The notes under the pieces are model-generated. The model searched no databases, was not told the origin of the DNA, and saw only the letters and a list, made by a program, of their open reading frames with translations. A program made the position numbers and the translations under genes. Below are positions 25,249 through 33,814 of a stretch of DNA of 64,000 bases, piece by piece. Location: positions 62,001 to 126,000 of the forward strand of contig JAHBTB010000002.1 of NCBI GenBank assembly GCA_019638795.1, written 5' to 3'. Position 1 is the stretch's first letter, and each line of letters begins with the position of its first letter. This stretch comes from Fimbriimonadaceae bacterium (GTDB taxonomy: Bacteria; Armatimonadota; Fimbriimonadia; Fimbriimonadales; Fimbriimonadaceae).

Positions 25249-26163
25249 TCAGGGCTTGGGTACTTGGGCGGAGACCAACGCCACGTCGCGGGCGATTTGC
25301 GCCTTGAGAGCGTCAAGGTCGGGAAAGTCCGCCTCGTCCCTGATCCGGAACACGAACTGCAGTTCCACCGCGGCTCCGTAGATGTCTTGACCAGGATAGT
25401 CTAACAGATACGCTTCGACTGTCCGCTCGCCGCCGCCGACCGCCGGTCGGACACCGACGTTGATCGCGGCGCGGAACCGGCCGAGCGGCGTCGTGGCCAG
25501 GCCCCCGTACACTCCGTCCGACGGGACGACCATCCGGCCCGAGGACGCCAGGTTGGCGGTCGGATATCCCAACTGCCGACCCAACATTTGCCCGCCCACC
25601 ACGACCCCGGCGAAGGCGAACGGACGCCCGAGGAGGCGGGCCGCGGCCTCGACAAGTCCGGCACCGACCGCCTGCCGCACCGCCGAACTGCTGACCCGTG
25701 CGCCGTCGACGAGGACCGGCTCGACGACCTGGGTCGGGTACCGGGCCGCCAGCCAGGCCGCGTCCGCCTCGCGACCCTTGCCAAAGGTGAAGTCATGCCC
25801 CACGACGAACTCAGTGGCCCGGACCCGCTCCACCAAAGTCCTCAGGAAGTCACTGGCCGACGTTTGGGTGAGGTCGTGGTCGAAGGGGAGCACGACGCAC
25901 GCCGCCGCGCCCCACCGGGCGAACTCGGCAAGGTTCTGGTCAAGGGTGGCGATATAGGGCGGGACACGTTCAGGGGCCAGGGCCTCGGCGGGGTGGCGGT
26001 CAAATGTGACGACCACACCCGGAGATTTGCTCTCACTGCCGCGCGCCACCGCCCGGCGGACCAGCTCGGCATGGCCGACGTGGACGCCGTCGAAGGTGCC
26101 CAGACAAGCCACCGCCGCGCTCCACTCGGGCTTCAGTCGGCCGGTACCGAAGTGAACGACCAT
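25249..26163 (-). CDS. ribF: bifunctional riboflavin kinase / FAD synthetase RibF
   Basis: The 304-residue protein has an N-terminal nucleotidyltransferase domain (ACLGTFDGVHVGHAELVRRA, then FVVGHDFTFGKGREAD) and a C-terminal flavokinase domain (GQMLGRQLGYPTANLA ... RTVEAYLLDYPGQDIYGA). It phosphorylates riboflavin to FMN and adenylylates it to FAD. The ATG at 26163 gives the usual start just ahead of the GTFDG strand. It follows the small membrane protein gene in the flagellar-csrA transcript, with 10 bases between. Confidence 0.93.
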   Translation of the reverse strand: MVVHFGTGRLKPEWSAAVACLGTFDGVHVGHAELVRRAVARGSESKSPGVVVTFDRHPAEALAPERVPPYIATLDQNLAEFARWGAAACVVLPFDHDLTQTSASDFLRTLVERVRATEFVVGHDFTFGKGREADAAWLAARYPTQVVEPVLVDGARVSSSAVRQAVGAGLVEAAARLLGRPFAFAGVVVGGQMLGRQLGYPTANLASSGRMVVPSDGVYGGLATTPLGRFRAAINVGVRPAVGGGERTVEAYLLDYPGQDIYGAAVELQFVFRIRDEADFPDLDALKAQIARDVALVSAQVPKP

Positions 26164-26173
26164 ATCGCGGGGA

Positions 26174-26638
26174 CTATTGTGGCTTCCTTCGAGCCGACCA
26201 AGCCAACAGGGCCAGGACGGCCACTTGGACCAGGAAGACACCGACAAGGGTCAGGTTGCTGTTCGCGACCTTGTCGCCCAACGTGACCTCGGGGAAGTAG
26301 CGGACGTTGTAACGGGTTTCGACGAGGACAAGAAGCAGGGTCTTGAGTTCGGCGACAAAGACAAGCGGAAGGACGGCCACGTGGACTGGCGTGAGCCTCT
26401 CGTCGTCGACCATAGACGGAGCGGCGAGGAGGGAGAGAAAAAACACGAACCCCGTCGCCAGGGCCACCAATCCCAAAAAGGCGAGGACAGCGGCCGGGTT
26501 CGTGTCGGCTTGCTTAGTCGTTTTCAGGGCGACCAATCCGGCGCCGGCATTGGCGGCCAAGGCGGCTATCGCCATCGCGGACGACCACTCCAAGCTATTG
26601 CGGAGCCGACGGGCCGGGACTGACCAATCGACGCTCAC
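26174..26638 (-). CDS. membrane protein of unknown function (four helices)
   Basis: The 154-residue protein has predicted membrane helices at about 21-40, 47-68, 84-105 and 126-146, and a short cytoplasmic C-terminal tail (ARRKPQ). No motif is recognised. The GTG at 26638 gives a GTGA overlap with the csrA stop. It lies between csrA and ribF in the long minus-strand transcript. Confidence 0.55.
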   Translation of the reverse strand: MSVDWSVPARRLRNSLEWSSAMAIAALAANAGAGLVALKTTKQADTNPAAVLAFLGLVALATGFVFFLSLLAAPSMVDDERLTPVHVAVLPLVFVAELKTLLLVLVETRYNVRYFPEVTLGDKVANSNLTLVGVFLVQVAVLALLAWSARRKPQ

Positions 26639-26841
26639 TGGGGCACGTCGCGCACGTCGGTGTCGCTGGCCGACTGGTTCTCTTCGAGAATCTGCTCGAA
26701 GATCTCCTGACGATGGACGGCGACCGTGCGAGGTGCCTTGATGCCGAGCCTCACCTGCTCGCCACGGACCTCCAAGACGACGACCTCGATGTCAGGCCCG
26801 ATCCGGATACTTTGGTTGACTTTGCGTGTCAGTACCAGCAT
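26635..26841 (-). CDS. csrA: carbon storage / translational regulator CsrA
   Basis: The 68-residue protein opens with the CsrA hallmark [15 protein letters not shown] and continues [31 protein letters not shown]-binding arginines are kept. CsrA represses translation of target mRNAs such as flagellin. It sits directly after fliW, whose product is its known antagonist in Bacillus. A weak purine-rich site precedes the ATG. Confidence 0.94.
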   Translation of the reverse strand: MLVLTRKVNQSIRIGPDIEVVVLEVRGEQVRLGIKAPRTVAVHRQEIFEQILEENQSASDTDVRDVPQ

Positions 26842-26882
26842 TGACCTTGCCCTCCGTGGCGGTCTGGTTCCTCAATCTCAAT

Positions 26883-27341
26883 TTAAGCGGCCTCGCTTGC
26901 CGATTCCGGGAACACGCGATGGCGGATGGGGTACGCGTCGCCCTCGACGACAACCTGCACCGCTTTGCCCGTCGCCGCGTTGATCACGATCGGACCTGCC
27001 AGGTTGATCGTCATGTCGGTCGGTCGACCCCGGGGAATCGTGACGATAGTATAGACCAGCACCGGCGTCTCGGCGTCGGCTCCGACGGCTTCGGCGTCGT
27101 GCGGTGGCATTTCGGGCGCGTAGTCGGCGACATAGTTCGCCGGGTCCACCACGAGGAACGCGGTGTCCCCGTCCTCGACCGACTGCAGCCATCGGAACGG
27201 ACTGTCGTCTTTGTGGTTGACCAGCACGAAGTCGCGCAGGCCAGGAAATCCGAGCAGACCATGGGTGAAGGTCACGACGTCGGCGGCGGCGTAGGGCACG
27301 AGCCCGAACCGGGTTGTCTGGACGGCACTGGAGATTGTCAT
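26883..27341 (-). CDS. fliW: flagellar assembly factor FliW
   Basis: The 152-residue protein has the family strands TRFGLVPYAAADVVTFTHGLLGFPGLRDFVL and the later NLAGPIVINAATGKAVQVVV. FliW binds CsrA and releases it when flagellin is used up, tying flagellin synthesis to assembly. The ATG overlaps the flgL stop (ATGA). csrA follows 41 bases later. Confidence 0.92.
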   Translation of the reverse strand: MTISSAVQTTRFGLVPYAAADVVTFTHGLLGFPGLRDFVLVNHKDDSPFRWLQSVEDGDTAFLVVDPANYVADYAPEMPPHDAEAVGADAETPVLVYTIVTIPRGRPTDMTINLAGPIVINAATGKAVQVVVEGDAYPIRHRVFPESASEAA

Positions 27342-28219
27342 GTCATGTAGTCCAACAGGCTGAGCCTCGACCCTTTGGCCAAGACGGTCAAGGAGGCTTG
27401 GTAAGCCGTCTGGGAAGATTGGAGTCTGGTCATCGCTTCCGCGATGTCGATGTCTTGGGCGTCGGAGACCTGGCTGGTCAGGTCGTCCTGGCGGCGGGAA
27501 TTGTCGGCGGCAAGGGACGCGACAGTCTTAAGCTTGCTGCCCAAGTCGCCCCTGTACTGGGTCAGCTGGGTGCCCAGGGCCTGCATGTCGGCGATGCTCT
27601 GCCCGATCAGGGTGGCGTCACCCGAGGACAGGTTGTCCTTCAGCGTCTCCAACTTGGCGTAGATGTCCTGGTAGAGCGCGCCGGCACCTTGGAGGTTGAC
27701 CCGCATGACGTCGGACGGCCGCACTTCCACGTTCACCGGGTTGTCGTCGCCGCTGAACGTCAGGTTTGACCCACTGACTGCGAACGGTTTCGTGCTGACC
27801 TGCTGCCCGGCGAAGAGGTAGCGGTTCCCCGACAGCTGGGTGTTGCCGAGGCTGACGACGCGACGTTGGAGTTCCTCGACCTGGCTGACCAGGCCCTGGA
27901 GGACGGCCCCGTCGTTCGTGCCGTTCGCCCCGGTCAGGGCCAGAGAGTAGGCCGACTGCACGGCGTCGTTCGTCTGGGACAGCACCTGCTCGCCGTTGTT
28001 CAGGTACTCCTTGGCGACCCTCAAGTTCGCGTCCAGTTGGCCGTATCGGTTCTTGAGCGCGGACAGGCTGATGACCGACTGGGCACCGACCGGGTCGTCG
28101 GCCGCGGTCTGAAACCTCAGCCCGGTGGCCACCTGCCGCTGGGCGGCGAGATAGCGCTCGTTCGCCCGTTGGGTGTCCGTCAGGTAGGTCGTCCACTGTG
28201 TCGTCGTGCTGATCCTCAT
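27338..28219 (-). CDS. flgL: flagellar hook-associated protein FlgL (HAP3)
   Basis: The 293-residue protein has the flagellin-like N helix (RISTTTQWTTYLTDTQRANERYLAAQRQVATG). The C-terminal helix is DIAEAMTRLQSSQTAYQASLTVLAKGSRLSLLDYM. It forms the junction between hook and filament. It follows flgK with 19 bases between and is coupled to fliW by a 4-base overlap. Confidence 0.9.
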   Translation of the reverse strand: MRISTTTQWTTYLTDTQRANERYLAAQRQVATGLRFQTAADDPVGAQSVISLSALKNRYGQLDANLRVAKEYLNNGEQVLSQTNDAVQSAYSLALTGANGTNDGAVLQGLVSQVEELQRRVVSLGNTQLSGNRYLFAGQQVSTKPFAVSGSNLTFSGDDNPVNVEVRPSDVMRVNLQGAGALYQDIYAKLETLKDNLSSGDATLIGQSIADMQALGTQLTQYRGDLGSKLKTVASLAADNSRRQDDLTSQVSDAQDIDIAEAMTRLQSSQTAYQASLTVLAKGSRLSLLDYMT

Positions 28220-28238
28220 GTGCTCCCCGGTAATTCCA

Positions 28239-29624
28239 CTAGCGGCGGATCATGTCTAATGTATCTTGGGTGACTTGGTCGAAGATCGTCAGGGCTTTGG
28301 CGGCCGCTTGGTACGAACGTTGGAACTTCTGCATGTTGGCCAGTTCCTCGTCCATCGAGACGCCACTGACTGCCTGGCGTTGGGCGTCGATCTGCTGGAC
28401 CACCGCCGCCTGTGTGTCTGACTTGCCCGCGTAGAACTGGGCGTTCGTCGCCGACTTGTTGACGACACCCTGGAAGTACACCGAGAACGTCTGGTTGCCG
28501 AGGCCGGTGAACGTCGTGTCCCGCATGTCCGAGAGCGACTGGGCCAGACCACCGTCGCCGGCCGCGCCCGACACACCGGCGGCGATCGCCAACGGGCTGC
28601 CCTTGACTTCGGCGCTCAGGTCGAAGTCGATCGCCCCGGTCTGGACGCCGGTCGTCGAGTCGTTGAAGAAACGTACCCCTGTGTTCCCCAGGGCGTTGAC
28701 GCCGGTCTGGTGGACGGCGTTGAACTGGGTCCGCAGCTGGTTTGCCAGCGTGTCCAGGTCAGCCATGGCGGTCTGGGTGCCGCTGAGCGCGGTGAACTGT
28801 CCGGCCAGTCGTCCGCTGCGCACCGGATAGTTGTACGTCCCGTCGCTCACCGTGCCCGTCGCCGGGTCATAGCTAGCCGGGAACGCCCTCGCCCCGCCAG
28901 AGTCGACCAGCAAGCTACCGGCCGCATAGACCGTGTAGGTGCCGTCGGGCTGGGTGTACTTCTTGATGTCCACCAACTGCGCCAAGGCGTCCACCGCCCG
29001 GTCGCGCGCGTCGAGGATGTCGTTGGGGGGCCCGCTCGCGCTGTTGTATTTGGATATCTCCTTGTTCAACGCCGATATCTGCCCCGCCAAGGTGTCGATC
29101 TGGTTGATCGTCGTTTTGATGCCCGCTTGTTGCGAGCCTTGTTGGCCCAAGAGGGCCCCATACCGCCCCCGCACCCGGTCGGCCAGGTTTTGGCCGGCAA
29201 GACGGACTTGGCTCCGGGTGGCCGCGTCGCTGGGGTTGGCAGCCAGGGCGGAAAATGCGTCGAAGAGCTTGGTGATCCCATTGGCGACGCCGTCTTCGCT
29301 CGGTTCATTGAAGATACCGTCGATCGACTTCAGGCCGTCGGAGGCCGCCTTGAACTTCGAGAGGTCGCTGTTGGCCGCTTGATAGTTCGCGTCGAGGAAC
29401 TGGTCGCGGATGCGGGTGACCGAGCCGGTGAAGACCCCCTGGCCCTGGAACTTCCATCCGTTCTGGAAGTACGCCAGTGGGTCCATGTTGGTGAACCCAA
29501 CCGTCTGGCGCGAGTATCCGGCGGTGTCGACGTTGGCAATGTTGTGCCCCGTCGTGTCCAAAGCACGCTGAAAGGCCCTCAGCGCGTTCTGGGCGATCCC
29601 CAATCCAAGGAACGGACTCGACAT
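28239..29624 (-). CDS. flgK: flagellar hook-associated protein FlgK (HAP1)
   Basis: The 461-residue protein starts LGIAQNALRAFQRALDTTGHNIANVDTAGYSRQ, the FlgK/FlgE rod-hook N motif. It ends SMDEELANMQKFQRSYQAAAKALTIFDQVTQDTLDMI. It caps the hook beneath FlgL. It is shorter than the E. coli protein (547), mainly in the variable middle domain. The ATG is 16 bases after the flgN stop. Confidence 0.92.
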   Translation of the reverse strand: MSSPFLGLGIAQNALRAFQRALDTTGHNIANVDTAGYSRQTVGFTNMDPLAYFQNGWKFQGQGVFTGSVTRIRDQFLDANYQAANSDLSKFKAASDGLKSIDGIFNEPSEDGVANGITKLFDAFSALAANPSDAATRSQVRLAGQNLADRVRGRYGALLGQQGSQQAGIKTTINQIDTLAGQISALNKEISKYNSASGPPNDILDARDRAVDALAQLVDIKKYTQPDGTYTVYAAGSLLVDSGGARAFPASYDPATGTVSDGTYNYPVRSGRLAGQFTALSGTQTAMADLDTLANQLRTQFNAVHQTGVNALGNTGVRFFNDSTTGVQTGAIDFDLSAEVKGSPLAIAAGVSGAAGDGGLAQSLSDMRDTTFTGLGNQTFSVYFQGVVNKSATNAQFYAGKSDTQAAVVQQIDAQRQAVSGVSMDEELANMQKFQRSYQAAAKALTIFDQVTQDTLDMIRR

Positions 29625-29640
29625 CTCGGTTCCTCCTGCC

Positions 29641-30120
29641 TCAGGCCACCTGGTTCAGCAAGACACTGGATTCAGGGTTGGCCTTTTCGTAACCCGCGCG
29701 TTGCTCCAGGGCCTCGCGGGCGACAAGGGCGATCGTCCCGTTCACGTACTCCAGCTCGTTCTCGACCAGGGCCTTGTTCTTGGCGATGATCTGCTGCACG
29801 TTACGGCCGACGACGATGACGCGGTTGGCGACCGACTGGATGTCTTGTGCTTCGGCTTTCTCAAGCGCGGACACCAGGCTTCGAAGGTTGGGTTCGCAAC
29901 CCAAGTCTTCGGCCAGCCTCTTGGCGCACGCCACAGCTTGTCCGTCAATGTCTTGCATCCGCGCCATCAGGCTGTCGAGCTCTGGTTGAAGGTTCTCGAC
30001 GCGCTCCACTTGGCGCAAGGTCAGGGCTGCCGTCTGTTCGTGCAGCGTGTGGATGAGGCGCTCGGCGGTGGAAAGCCAGTCCCACCACAGGGTCGCGAGT
30101 TCTCGGGTCGGTTTTGCCAT
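29641..30120 (-). CDS. flgN: FlgN-like flagellar export chaperone
   Basis: The 159-residue protein is nearly all helical, with VERVENLQPELDSLMARMQDIDG and a C-terminal amphipathic stretch (VARVAREALEQRAGYEKANPE-like). It sits between flgJ and flgK. FlgN binds FlgK and FlgL before export. The sequence alone is weakly diagnostic; placement directly upstream of flgK is the main support. The ATG at 30120 starts just before the first helix. Confidence 0.68.
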   Translation of the reverse strand: MAKPTRELATLWWDWLSTAERLIHTLHEQTAALTLRQVERVENLQPELDSLMARMQDIDGQAVACAKRLAEDLGCEPNLRSLVSALEKAEAQDIQSVANRVIVVGRNVQQIIAKNKALVENELEYVNGTIALVAREALEQRAGYEKANPESSVLLNQVA

Positions 30121-30130
30121 GTTCGTTTTC

Positions 30131-30778
30131 TCAGGCGTTCGTGTCGGTCGTGATTCGGTTCTGGGCAAGGAAGTCTTGGACCACCCGCTTGCCGGTCGCG
30201 GCAAAGACGGTCTTGCCGATCCCCAGGTTGGCGCTGCCCCGCGCGGCCGATTCGGCGAGGGCTTGGTCCATGAAGTCTTTGGCCATCGCCCCGGTCTGGG
30301 ACTTGTCGCTGTCGAAGGTGGTCCGGCGCATCTTGCTGAACCAGTCCTTGATGAAGTGGGCCTCAAAGCCTTCGGCGGCCGTCTGGAGCGTCTTGAGTTC
30401 GTTCAGGGCCTTCGGAGGCAACTTGTCCAAGTCGATCGTCTTCAACTGGCTGGCCGCCGGTGGCTCCGGCAACTTGTCCAGGTCGATCGTCGTCGGCCGG
30501 GCCGGCGGCGTGGCGACGGTCTTGACGAACGGGGCCACCGCGACGGGGACCTTGGCCGGCGACGTCGGCGTCTGAGGGCCCAGCAGGCTCTTCAACGCCT
30601 CTTCCAACTTGGCTTTGTAGTCCGGCCGCAGGGTCGCCGGTACCGCCGCAGGTTGGGTCAACGCACGGCCCAGTTCTTTGTCGAAGCCTGATTTGGCGTC
30701 GGCTTTGGTCGGGTCGGTCTTGGGTGGAGCCGTCGGCGCGAACGCCTCCAGCCCCCGGATGCCGTCTCGGGTGATCAT
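30131..30778 (-). CDS. flgJ: FlgJ-type rod-binding protein (no muramidase domain)
   Basis: The 215-residue protein has a Pro/Ala/Lys-rich N-terminal half with an internal repeat (TIDLDKLP twice, near residues 98 and 114). A C-terminal rod-binding domain, ALNELKTLQTAAEGFEAHFIKDWFSKMR, follows. It is the scaffold part of FlgJ; the peptidoglycan-hydrolase domain of E. coli FlgJ is absent, as in many non-proteobacteria. The ATG overlaps the flgI stop (ATGA). Confidence 0.8.
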   Translation of the reverse strand: MITRDGIRGLEAFAPTAPPKTDPTKADAKSGFDKELGRALTQPAAVPATLRPDYKAKLEEALKSLLGPQTPTSPAKVPVAVAPFVKTVATPPARPTTIDLDKLPEPPAASQLKTIDLDKLPPKALNELKTLQTAAEGFEAHFIKDWFSKMRRTTFDSDKSQTGAMAKDFMDQALAESAARGSANLGIGKTVFAATGKRVVQDFLAQNRITTDTNA

Positions 30779-32013
30779 GTCTGTTCCACCTGCGCCTTGA
30801 GGGCGCCCTGTCGCGAAAGCTCTTGGAAGATGCTGATGAGGTCTTGGGCGCTCAGCTTGAGGGCCTGGAGGATCTCGGCCAGGTCGCTCACCGTCGCGCT
30901 GGGCGGGACGAGGGCGATCTGGGTCGTGTCCTCTTGGGCGTCGACGACGGAATTGCTGACTTCCTTGGTCTGACCCTTGGTGAGCGGGTTCGGCTGGCTG
31001 ACGCTGTTCTCGGTGTCGATGCGCACCTTCAACGAACCGTAGGCGATCATCGCCGGGGCCAAGCGGATGTTGCCTCCGACCACGATGACGCCGTTGCGGG
31101 CGTTGATGACGACCTTGGCCGGTGTGTTGGCAAAGACGGTGACCGTTTCGATCTTGCTGGTCGCCAGCACGGGCGGCATGCCCTCGGGGAACCGGATCTG
31201 GACGGTCGCACCGTCGATCGCCTGGGCTTCAAAGCCCGCACCCAAAGAGCGCACCTTCTCCGCGACCCGCATCGCCGTCGTGAAGTCGGGGGTCTGCAGG
31301 TCGTAGTAGAGGACGTTGCCAGGAAAGACGTACTGGGTGTCGACCGAACGCTGGACGTCGGCCCCGCCGCTGATCTTGCCTACATTGGGGTAGTTCTTGG
31401 AGCTGGTGCTTCCGTTGGTGCTGACGGTGTAGCCACCGGTCGACACTGGCCCAGAAGCCACCGCGAACGTCGTTTTGGCGTCGCCCATCGGCCCCATCGT
31501 CGTCGGCAGAAGGACGCCGCCCTCGAGGCTCTTCGCGTCACCGATGGACTGGACGAGGACGTCGATCTTGGAGCCCGGCGAGATAAACGCGGGCATCTCC
31601 GCCGTGACGCTGACTAAGGCGATGTTCTTGCTCTTGAAGTTCTTGGGATCGACAAGGGTGCCCCACCGGCTCAGCACGTTGGCCATGACGGTCTGCGACA
31701 CGCCGACCTGGCTGGAGTCGCCCGTCCCGTTCAGGCCGACGACAATGCCATAGCCCACGATGGAGTTGCCCCGCGCGCCACGGAAGCGGCCGATCGCGCT
31801 CAACTGCACTTCGACCCCTTCGACCTCGGCGGCCCGGATCCGGGCGTCCCGCGCTTGCGCGGCAAGCTGCTCCGAGGTCTGCCCTGACGGCGGTGCCGTG
31901 GGCTTCGCCTGGCTTGCAGGCGGGACGTTCTGCTTGTCCGGCGGCGGCGACCCGGCTTGGGCGCCGGCAAGTACCGCCGCGAGGAGAATGCTGGTGGTCA
32001 GGATGTGTCTCAT
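30775..32013 (-). CDS. flgI: flagellar P-ring protein FlgI
   Basis: The 412-residue protein has a signal peptide ending LAGAQA, then IGRFRGARGNSIVGYGIVVGLNGTGDSSQ, VLVQSIGDAKSLEGGVLLPT and a C-terminal EILQALKLSAQDLISIFQ, all typical of FlgI. It builds the periplasmic P ring around the rod. It starts with TGATG coupling to flgH. The presence of flgI and flgH shows a double-membrane cell. Confidence 0.94.
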   Translation of the reverse strand: MRHILTTSILLAAVLAGAQAGSPPPDKQNVPPASQAKPTAPPSGQTSEQLAAQARDARIRAAEVEGVEVQLSAIGRFRGARGNSIVGYGIVVGLNGTGDSSQVGVSQTVMANVLSRWGTLVDPKNFKSKNIALVSVTAEMPAFISPGSKIDVLVQSIGDAKSLEGGVLLPTTMGPMGDAKTTFAVASGPVSTGGYTVSTNGSTSSKNYPNVGKISGGADVQRSVDTQYVFPGNVLYYDLQTPDFTTAMRVAEKVRSLGAGFEAQAIDGATVQIRFPEGMPPVLATSKIETVTVFANTPAKVVINARNGVIVVGGNIRLAPAMIAYGSLKVRIDTENSVSQPNPLTKGQTKEVSNSVVDAQEDTTQIALVPPSATVSDLAEILQALKLSAQDLISIFQELSRQGALKAQVEQT

Positions 32014-32606
32014 CAGAAAATCCAGTCCAGAATCTGGGTCAGGAGCCCTTTGCGCTGGCGGTCGGCGATCTGGCCCTTGCCCTGCATCGCGATGTGGGCG
32101 TCACCGATCTTGCTGCTCACCACCGAGTTGTCCGAGGCGATGTCCGCCGGGCGGACGATGCCGGAAAGCACAAAGGTCTGGGTGTCTTTGTTGGTCACCA
32201 AAGAGCGGGTGCCCTCGATGACGAGATAGCCGTTGGGCAACACGTCCTTGACCATCACGCTCATTCGGGCGGACATCTTGCCCAGTTGGTCGGTCTGCCC
32301 TTGGCCCACCTTGCTTGAGTCGCTGCTGTTGGAAAAGGGGCCGAACAGGAAGTTGATCGCGTTCAGCATGCTTGACGTGGTGCTGTTCGACGACGTGTTC
32401 GACGTCTTCGTGTTCGCCACGAACGTCGAAGCCGACTGCTCGTCGATGACCACCATGAGGAGGTCGCCCTTCTCCCGTGCCACCCGGTCCAAATAGGGGT
32501 TCTGCACCTGGCTCCCGTAGATCGAGCCGGCGTTGGCCTTGGCCTCGGTCTGGGCGAGCGCGCTCAAGGCCAGGGCCGCCAGCGCGGTGGTGAAGAGAAG
32601 TCTCAC
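32013..32606 (-). CDS. flgH: flagellar L-ring protein FlgH, without lipobox
   Basis: The 197-residue protein has the FlgH signature NPYLDRVAREKGDLLMVVIDEQSASTF and VLPNGYLVIEGTRSLVTNKDTQTFVLSGIVRP. It forms the outer-membrane L ring. The signal peptide ends ALSALAQ instead of a lipobox, and no Cys occurs in the whole protein, so it is not a lipoprotein as in E. coli. The GTG start overlaps flgA (GTGA) and the stop overlaps flgI (TGATG). Confidence 0.9.
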   Translation of the reverse strand: MRLLFTTALAALALSALAQTEAKANAGSIYGSQVQNPYLDRVAREKGDLLMVVIDEQSASTFVANTKTSNTSSNSTTSSMLNAINFLFGPFSNSSDSSKVGQGQTDQLGKMSARMSVMVKDVLPNGYLVIEGTRSLVTNKDTQTFVLSGIVRPADIASDNSVVSSKIGDAHIAMQGKGQIADRQRKGLLTQILDWIF

Positions 32607-33805
32607 GCCTTGACCTCCACCGAGCCGTCGGGCATCAGTTGTCCGGAGACCATGCTCTTGCTCGGCTCGACCTCCACCGTCACCCTTCCCGTGGCGGTGT
32701 CGACGCTCCTGACCCGGCCACGGGTCTCGACCGACACACCGTTCTTGACCACTCGGACGCTGACGACGTCACCGGGGCGGGTCTTCACCACGCTTGGCGC
32801 TTGCTCGACCTTGAGGTTGACGGTCCGCGAGTTGATCCGCTTGCCGTCGACCTTGGCGACGACGCGGCAGGCCGCGACGGTGCCATGGACTTCGATGTTC
32901 TCGACTTCGAACTCGATGTCGCCCTTGGGTGCCTTGAGCGGGCCGGGACGGCTGGAGTCGAAGGCCGGCTTGATGTTGTCGCCGAGTTGCTTCCGGCTCT
33001 GCTCCAAGGCAGCCTTGACGAAGTTTTCTTGGTCAATCTCCTGGAACGCCCGCTTGACACGGACTTGCGGAGGCCCTTCGATGTCGAGGGTCTTGGTGTC
33101 GAGGCCGGCCTTGGCCAGGGCACGCTCGATCTCCGCACGGGTCACGCTGGTGGTGACGCCGATCAGCGGTGACTCGGCCACCGGCAAGGCCGCGACCTTC
33201 GCCACGGCGTCGGCGTTTGCCGAGACGTTGGCGACTTCGCCGAGAAGGACCTCGTCTCCTTCCACGACGACGTCGTCATAAAGGGTCACTTTCACGCCAC
33301 CGGCCTTGAGGAACCTCAGGTCGGTCGCCTTGCTGGGCGAGACCTGGACGACCGGCTGGCTGTCCGCATCGTAAATCTTGATCTCCGGCACCGTCGGCGC
33401 GGCCGCGTCGGCTACCGTGCGGACGACGCCGAACAGACCCTGCCCCGCCTCGCCGACCTCGCCTTTGCCACTGCAGATCAGGAACCCCTTGCTTTCGACC
33501 GGCCGAACGTCGGCGGCGAACTGGACGAGGACGATACGGCCGACCTTGTTCTCACCCTGTGGGTAGTGGGCGTAGACGTCCCCGGCCAAGGTGACGCGCA
33601 GGCTGTCGGGAGTGCCGGACACCAACATCTCGGGGACCAACGAGGGCCCCTCGGCACTGCACAGCCGGCCGTGGTCGACGACCAGCTTGGCCGACTTGGC
33701 ATAGACCGGACGCCCGTCGCGGGCGAACCGGAAGTAGCCTTCGCCATCGACCTTGACGTCGAGCGAGGCCCGGGCGGCGAGAACCAGAATGAACGCGGCG
33801 GTCAT
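32603..33805 (-). CDS. flgA: FlgA P-ring chaperone with FlgF/FlgG-like N-terminal domain
   Basis: The 400-residue protein has a signal sequence (MTAAFILVLAARA) and three parts. Residues about 15-125 match the central domain of rod proteins such as FlgG of this same operon (VDGEGYFRF, then YAKS..KLVVDHGRL, LVP and VGRIVLVQF). The middle holds EVLLGEVANVSA. The C-terminal third is the SAF/FlgA domain ending KTRPGDVVSVRVVKNGVSVETRGRV ... VEVEPSKSMVSGQL. FlgA helps FlgI assemble into the P ring. Usual FlgA is 220-240 residues. The gene is followed by flgH with a 4-base overlap. Confidence 0.85.
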   Translation of the reverse strand: MTAAFILVLAARASLDVKVDGEGYFRFARDGRPVYAKSAKLVVDHGRLCSAEGPSLVPEMLVSGTPDSLRVTLAGDVYAHYPQGENKVGRIVLVQFAADVRPVESKGFLICSGKGEVGEAGQGLFGVVRTVADAAAPTVPEIKIYDADSQPVVQVSPSKATDLRFLKAGGVKVTLYDDVVVEGDEVLLGEVANVSANADAVAKVAALPVAESPLIGVTTSVTRAEIERALAKAGLDTKTLDIEGPPQVRVKRAFQEIDQENFVKAALEQSRKQLGDNIKPAFDSSRPGPLKAPKGDIEFEVENIEVHGTVAACRVVAKVDGKRINSRTVNLKVEQAPSVVKTRPGDVVSVRVVKNGVSVETRGRVRSVDTATGRVTVEVEPSKSMVSGQLMPDGSVEVKA

Positions 33806-33814
33806 GGGCTAGCT

